From NCBI GenBank assembly GCA_964595945.1, contig CAZQSL010000115.1, positions 1 to 11,151 on the forward strand: a stretch of DNA of 11,151 bases, read 5' to 3'. The DNA is from CAZQSL01 sp964595945 (GTDB taxonomy: Bacteria > UBP15 > UBA6099 > JAJRTR01). The notes under the pieces are model-generated. The model had not been told where the DNA came from, searched no databases, and worked only from the letters and a program-made list of their open reading frames with translations. Of this stretch, positions 7,888-11,151 are shown one piece after another (position 1 is the stretch's first letter; every line of letters starts with the position of its first letter). Position numbers and translations under genes: made by a program.

Positions 7888-7921
7888 CCGTTACTCCAGA
7901 ATTTATGTCCTACCGTAGTAG

Positions 7922-10696
7922 TCACTTTGCAATGACTGCTTCCGGGCCGGCCACTCCGATAGTGACATTGTGCGGGTCGAAATACCTTGCCGCGGCAGCC
8001 TGAATATCGCTTGTGGTGAGTGCCGCGATGCGTGCGGGTAGCGAGTCGATGAATGACAGTGCCATGCCCTGATATTCGATGTCCACGAGAGTTTTTGCGA
8101 TCTGGCCGTTGGTTTCGAGAGAAATGAGCTGCTTGCCGATGGCAAATCGTTTCGCGTCTTCGAGTTCGGTATCCGAAACGGGGGTGGAGGCGATGGCAGC
8201 CATCTCGCGGCGGGCGAGTTCGACAGTGCGAGCGATGTTGGCCGGGCTGACGCCCGCGACGATCTGGAAAGTGGAAGCGGTGCTTTTTGGCAGGTCGTAA
8301 CCATAGACATAGTAGACAAGGCCCTCTTTTTCGCGGATGGCGGTGTAGAGGCGTGAAGTGAGATCGGAGCCGGCGAGGATATCCGACATGATGTCGAAAG
8401 CGACATAGTCTGGAGCCTCGGGGCGCGGGGCGGGGCCGCCCATGAAAAATACGTTCTGGCTTTTTTCGGGCATGATCTTCGCATTGACTGCGACACCGTT
8501 TTTAGGTACCGTGACGGGTGGGACTTCGAGCTTGCCGGAGGGGTTTTGTTGCCATCCGGCGAAGTATTTTCTGACCGTTTCGACAGCGGCTGCGGGGTCG
8601 ATGTCGCCGACGACGGCAATGATGGTGCGGTCGGGGCTGTAGGTGGCAGCGTGGAATTGTGCGAGGTCGGCCGGCGTGAGTTTGTCGATTTCGTCCCTGA
8701 TGCCGAATACGGGGTGGCTGTAGGGATGTTTGCCGTAGTAGGATTCGACGAATGCCTGCCATGCCATCGAGCGGGGGTCGCGGGTGGCTTCGAATGCGTC
8801 AGCGGAGGCGACGCCGCGGTCGATCACGACGCCTTCTTCGGGGAATGTGGGATTGATAAGCATGTCGGCGAGCATATCCATGCCGTTGGTGAAGTCTTTA
8901 GTGAGGAAGCTGCCGTCGAGGACGAGCTGTTCGTTGCCGGCGGAAAATCCGATTTCCGCGCCGGTGAATTCGAGGGCTTCGTTGATCTGGTCATAAGTGA
9001 ATTTTCTGGAGCCGCGGCGAAGGGACATGGCGGTGAGTTTCGCGAGACCTGACCGGGCGTCGGGGTCGGCGTATGAGCCGGCGCCCTTGACGAGGCCGTA
9101 GACTTTGACGGTGGGGAATGCGGTGTTGGGATAGACCAGTAGGGTGAGTCCGTTGTCGAGGACGGTGCGGGTGGCTTTTTCCGCGAATTTGAGTTGGGGG
9201 AATTTTTCGGGGATTGCGATTTTCGCGCTGGATTTTGAGGAGGCGGGTTTGCCGGAATAATTGTATTCGCGGGACTGCTGGAGCAGCCATTCGGGCGAGG
9301 ATGGAGCGCCGTCGCCCGCGCCGCCCGATTCGGGTGTTTCAGGGATGAGGCGGCCGCGTGTGAGATTGGCAGGCACGAGATATTTCCGGGCCACGCGCTG
9401 TATGTCGGCTGTCGTCACCCTGTCGATGTCGGCGAGGTATTTGTCGAGGAAGTCGTGGTCGCCGGTAGCGATCTCGAACCATCCGAGCTGGCGGCCGTAG
9501 CTCGATGTGCTCTGGGCGCCGAAGATGGTGTCGGCGCGGAACCGGTTTTTGGCGCGCTGGAGTTCGGATTCGGAGACTGTTTCGGATTTGATGTTTTCGA
9601 TGAGTTTGTCGAGGCGGGATTCTATTTCGGTGAGAGCGATGCCCGGGAGGACTTCGATGTCGAAGTAAAAGAGATAGGGGTCGGCATTGGTGGCGTCGAT
9701 AGCGTCGGCGTTGCTGGCGATGCCTGATTCGACGAATTCGCGGAACATGCGTGACTGGCGGCCGCTGGAGAGGATGTAGGCGAGGAGTTCGAGCGCGGGG
9801 CTGTCGGGGTCGCCGTAGGTCGGGACGTGATAGAGGTAATTGACATAGGCGAGGTTGGTCTTGTCGGTGTGGTATTCGACGCTGCGGGTGACCATTTGAG
9901 GGGGTTCGGCGATCTTGCGCGCGGGCTTGAGGTCGCTTGGTTTTATGGGGCCGAATGCGTCGCGTATGGTCTTGAGTATTTCGCTGGTCCTGAAGTCGCC
10001 GCAGACGACGATGAAAGCGTTGTTGGGTGCGTAGTGGCTTTTATAGTAATCGCGGATGCTGTCCTGGGAATAAGCCTTGATGTCGTCCATCCATCCGATG
10101 ACGGGCCAGCCGTAGGGATGTACCTTGAAGGCGGTGGCGTCGAGCTCTTCCCAGTAGAGGCCGGTGGGACTGTCTTCGTTGCGCATGATGCGCTCTTCCA
10201 TGACGACGTTGCGCTCTGACTGGAGGTCTTCGTCGCGCAGGAGAGCGTTGTGCATGCGGTCGGCTTCGATCCTGAGGGCGACTGACTCCATGCCCGCGGG
10301 GACAGTTTCGTAGTAGACGGTATAGTCGTTGCTGGTGCCGGCATTGCCGATGCCGCCGATACGGCGCACGAGCTTGTCGGTTTCGCCGGCGACGGGGAAT
10401 GTCGATGTGCCCTTGAACATCATGTGTTCGAGCATGTGCGAGATGCCGGTGGCGCCGGTGTATTCGTTGCGAGCGCCGACGTTGTACCACACGCTGAAGT
10501 ACACGACAGGTGACGTGTGGATTTCTTTCGTGATGATGGTGAGTCCGTTGTCGAGCACCGTTTTCTGCGCGGGTGCGACATCTGATGACAGTGATGGCTG
10601 ATTTTTCAATTCCGCTCCTTTTGCTACAGCGCCCGTCATGAGCGCTATTGCGAGTGTGGCCGAGACCAGCATTCTGACATGGAAAGGCTTGTGCAT
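7922..10696 (-). CDS. Two-domain M16 (pitrilysin family) zinc peptidase, exported
   Basis: A 924-residue M16 metallopeptidase with a signal peptide (residues 1-26, ending near AVAKGA), so probably periplasmic. The first half begins with VLDNGLTIITKE and carries the inverted zinc motif HMLEH: His87 and His91 bind zinc and Glu90 is the catalytic base. The third ligand is Glu167 or Glu168 in SERNVVMEER, at the spacing expected for the family. A helper domain with APNNAFIVVCGDF follows. The second half restarts near residue 511 with VLDNGLTLLVYPN, but the HXXEH position reads GLAKLTA, so it cannot bind zinc. It keeps REKEGLVYYVYGY near 787, matching the conserved Arg/Tyr region used for substrate binding. 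This active-plus-inactive layout is like pitrilysin or PqqL. A longer frame opens at 10786, but ATG 10696 is preferred: it has AAAGGAG nine bases upstream and begins the signal peptide. It likely degrades peptides in the envelope; the exact substrate is unknown. Confidence 0.94.
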   Translation of the reverse strand: MHKPFHVRMLVSATLAIALMTGAVAKGAELKNQPSLSSDVAPAQKTVLDNGLTIITKEIHTSPVVYFSVWYNVGARNEYTGATGISHMLEHMMFKGTSTFPVAGETDKLVRRIGGIGNAGTSNDYTVYYETVPAGMESVALRIEADRMHNALLRDEDLQSERNVVMEERIMRNEDSPTGLYWEELDATAFKVHPYGWPVIGWMDDIKAYSQDSIRDYYKSHYAPNNAFIVVCGDFRTSEILKTIRDAFGPIKPSDLKPARKIAEPPQMVTRSVEYHTDKTNLAYVNYLYHVPTYGDPDSPALELLAYILSSGRQSRMFREFVESGIASNADAIDATNADPYLFYFDIEVLPGIALTEIESRLDKLIENIKSETVSESELQRAKNRFRADTIFGAQSTSSYGRQLGWFEIATGDHDFLDKYLADIDRVTTADIQRVARKYLVPANLTRGRLIPETPESGGAGDGAPSSPEWLLQQSREYNYSGKPASSKSSAKIAIPEKFPQLKFAEKATRTVLDNGLTLLVYPNTAFPTVKVYGLVKGAGSYADPDARSGLAKLTAMSLRRGSRKFTYDQINEALEFTGAEIGFSAGNEQLVLDGSFLTKDFTNGMDMLADMLINPTFPEEGVVIDRGVASADAFEATRDPRSMAWQAFVESYYGKHPYSHPVFGIRDEIDKLTPADLAQFHAATYSPDRTIIAVVGDIDPAAAVETVRKYFAGWQQNPSGKLEVPPVTVPKNGVAVNAKIMPEKSQNVFFMGGPAPRPEAPDYVAFDIMSDILAGSDLTSRLYTAIREKEGLVYYVYGYDLPKSTASTFQIVAGVSPANIARTVELARREMAAIASTPVSDTELEDAKRFAIGKQLISLETNGQIAKTLVDIEYQGMALSFIDSLPARIAALTTSDIQAAAARYFDPHNVTIGVAGPEAVIAK

Positions 10697-10705
10697 GGTT
10701 GTGAT

Positions 10706-10712
10706 CTCCTTT
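10706..10712 (-). promoter_or_regulatory. Ribosome binding site that fixes the M16 start
   Basis: AAAGGAG on the minus strand, nine bases before ATG 10694-10696. It favours this start over the in-frame ATG at 10786, which has no comparable site and would place 30 non-signal-like residues ahead of the signal peptide. Confidence 0.85.
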
Positions 10713-10731
10713 GCCGGACCGTGTATCCGGC
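10713..10731 (-). other. Stem-loop abutting the M16 ribosome binding site
   Basis: Perfect 6-bp inverted repeat GCCGGA (10713-10718) and TCCGGC (10726-10731) with a seven-base loop, immediately next to the AAAGGAG site. The arm at 10725-10730 can instead pair perfectly with CCGGAT at 10755-10760, giving two mutually exclusive stems in the leader. Whether this affects translation is unknown. Confidence 0.35.
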
Positions 10732-10784
10732 TGGTGTTGCAAATAATCCTCCCCCCGGATCCTATTGTGGAATACGGGATAAAC

Positions 10785-10821
10785 ATTAATGATATTAGAC
10801 AATCATCATTTATTCATTAAT
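10785..10821 (-). promoter_or_regulatory. AT-rich leader with 8-bp inverted repeat, possible promoter/operator of M16 unit
   Basis: ATTAATGA (10785-10792) and TCATTAAT (10814-10821) form a perfect 8-bp inverted repeat with 21 bases between, in a short AT-rich island within GC-rich DNA. On the minus strand a TAATAT -10-like box (10792-10797) lies 17 bases after TTAATG, a 3-of-6 match to a -35 box. A promoter here would give a leader of roughly 90 bases before the M16 start. Confidence 0.35.
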
Positions 10822-10830
10822 CCGAACCGG

Positions 10831-10855
10831 AAAAAAATTGCTGGCGGACTCCCGC
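10831..10855 (-). terminator. Weak terminator-like hairpin after the ABC ATPase gene
   Basis: A 4-bp GC stem (10844-10847 with 10852-10855) and four-base loop, followed on the minus strand, after six bases, by seven T (10831-10837). The stem is short and not adjacent to the T-run, so termination would be inefficient at best. Confidence 0.25.
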
Positions 10856-10858
10856 ACA

Positions 10859-11151
10859 TCAGGGGGCCGGCGCGAGCGGCAAGGGTTTGGGCGGCTGGCC
10901 TGGGTGGCCGTTTGTCATCATGACGCATACATCGGCGAGACGTTCGGCCTGTCTGCGGCTGTGAGTCGAAAAGATGACGGTGGTATTGCCCGTCGAGGCC
11001 GAATTTTTGATGATGTCCTCGATGATCTCGGTATTGTCGACATCGACACTGCCCGTCGGCTCGTCGAGCAGCAGTGCATCGAGGTCGAGAGCGAGAGCGC
11101 GGGCGAGCGCCACGCGGCGGGCCTCACCGCCGGAAATCTGCCTGGCGCGGC
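10859..11151 (-). CDS. ABC transporter ATP-binding protein, C-terminal part (cut by window edge)
   Basis: Only the last 96 or so residues are present; the N terminus with Walker A lies beyond the right edge. The frame reads in from the edge as RARQISGGEARRVALARAL, giving the ABC signature ISGGE. Walker B and the D-loop follow in LDALLLDEPTGSVD, with the catalytic Glu after the Walker B Asp, and the switch histidine is in TVIFSTHS. The segment RRQAERLADVCVMMTNGH is typical of importer ATPases. The protein ends with a short Pro/Leu/Ala tail (PPKPLPLAPAP). The protein would couple ATP hydrolysis to transport with membrane partners that are not in view. The substrate cannot be told from this fragment; tungstate/molybdate- or phosphate-type importers are possible, but this is a guess. 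It is separated from the M16 gene by 162 bases containing a weak terminator-like hairpin and an AT-rich stretch, so co-transcription with M16 is uncertain. Confidence 0.92.
   Translation of the reverse strand, partial: RARQISGGEARRVALARALALDLDALLLDEPTGSVDVDNTEIIEDIIKNSASTGNTTVIFSTHSRRQAERLADVCVMMTNGHPGQPPKPLPLAPAP

Noticed and set aside
10697..10786. Upstream in-frame start that adds 30 residues to the M16 peptidase
   Set aside because: It has no good ribosome binding site, buries the signal peptide inside the protein, and reads through the leader inverted repeats.

Overview
The window is a stretch of bacterial chromosome with moderately high GC. All six recognisable genes lie on the minus strand and are read from right to left. 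Two large proteins carry signal sequences without a lipobox: an alpha-2-macroglobulin and a two-domain M16 zinc protease. Both fit the envelope of a Gram-negative (diderm) bacterium. I cannot name the phylum from sequence alone. No insertion sequence, CRISPR array, tRNA or rRNA is visible.

Layout in transcription order: (1) the C-terminal part of an ABC transporter ATPase, cut by the right edge (10859-11151). (2) A 162-base AT-rich leader with an inverted repeat and a stem-loop next to the ribosome binding site. (3) A 924-residue M16 peptidase (7922-10696). (4) Mannose-1-phosphate guanylyltransferase (6808-7887), 34 bases downstream. (5) Alanine dehydrogenase (5615-6715), ending in a clear intrinsic terminator at 5555-5587. 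(6) A 195-residue protein with a SecB-like pattern (4908-5495). (7) A 1524-residue thioester alpha-2-macroglobulin (243-4817), followed by two tandem terminator hairpins at 139-213.

The terminators divide the region into at least two transcription units. One holds the M16 peptidase, manC and ald, possibly with an extra promoter before ald. The other holds the SecB-like gene and the macroglobulin gene. manC and ald are ordinary metabolic genes for GDP-mannose synthesis and alanine/pyruvate interconversion.

The most interesting part is the second unit. A putative export-chaperone-like protein with a Pro/Lys-rich tail sits directly upstream of a very large exported protease trap, and the pbpC gene that often partners bacterial macroglobulins is not in the window. 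A dedicated chaperone-client pair is an inference that can be tested. Nothing here proves a new system.
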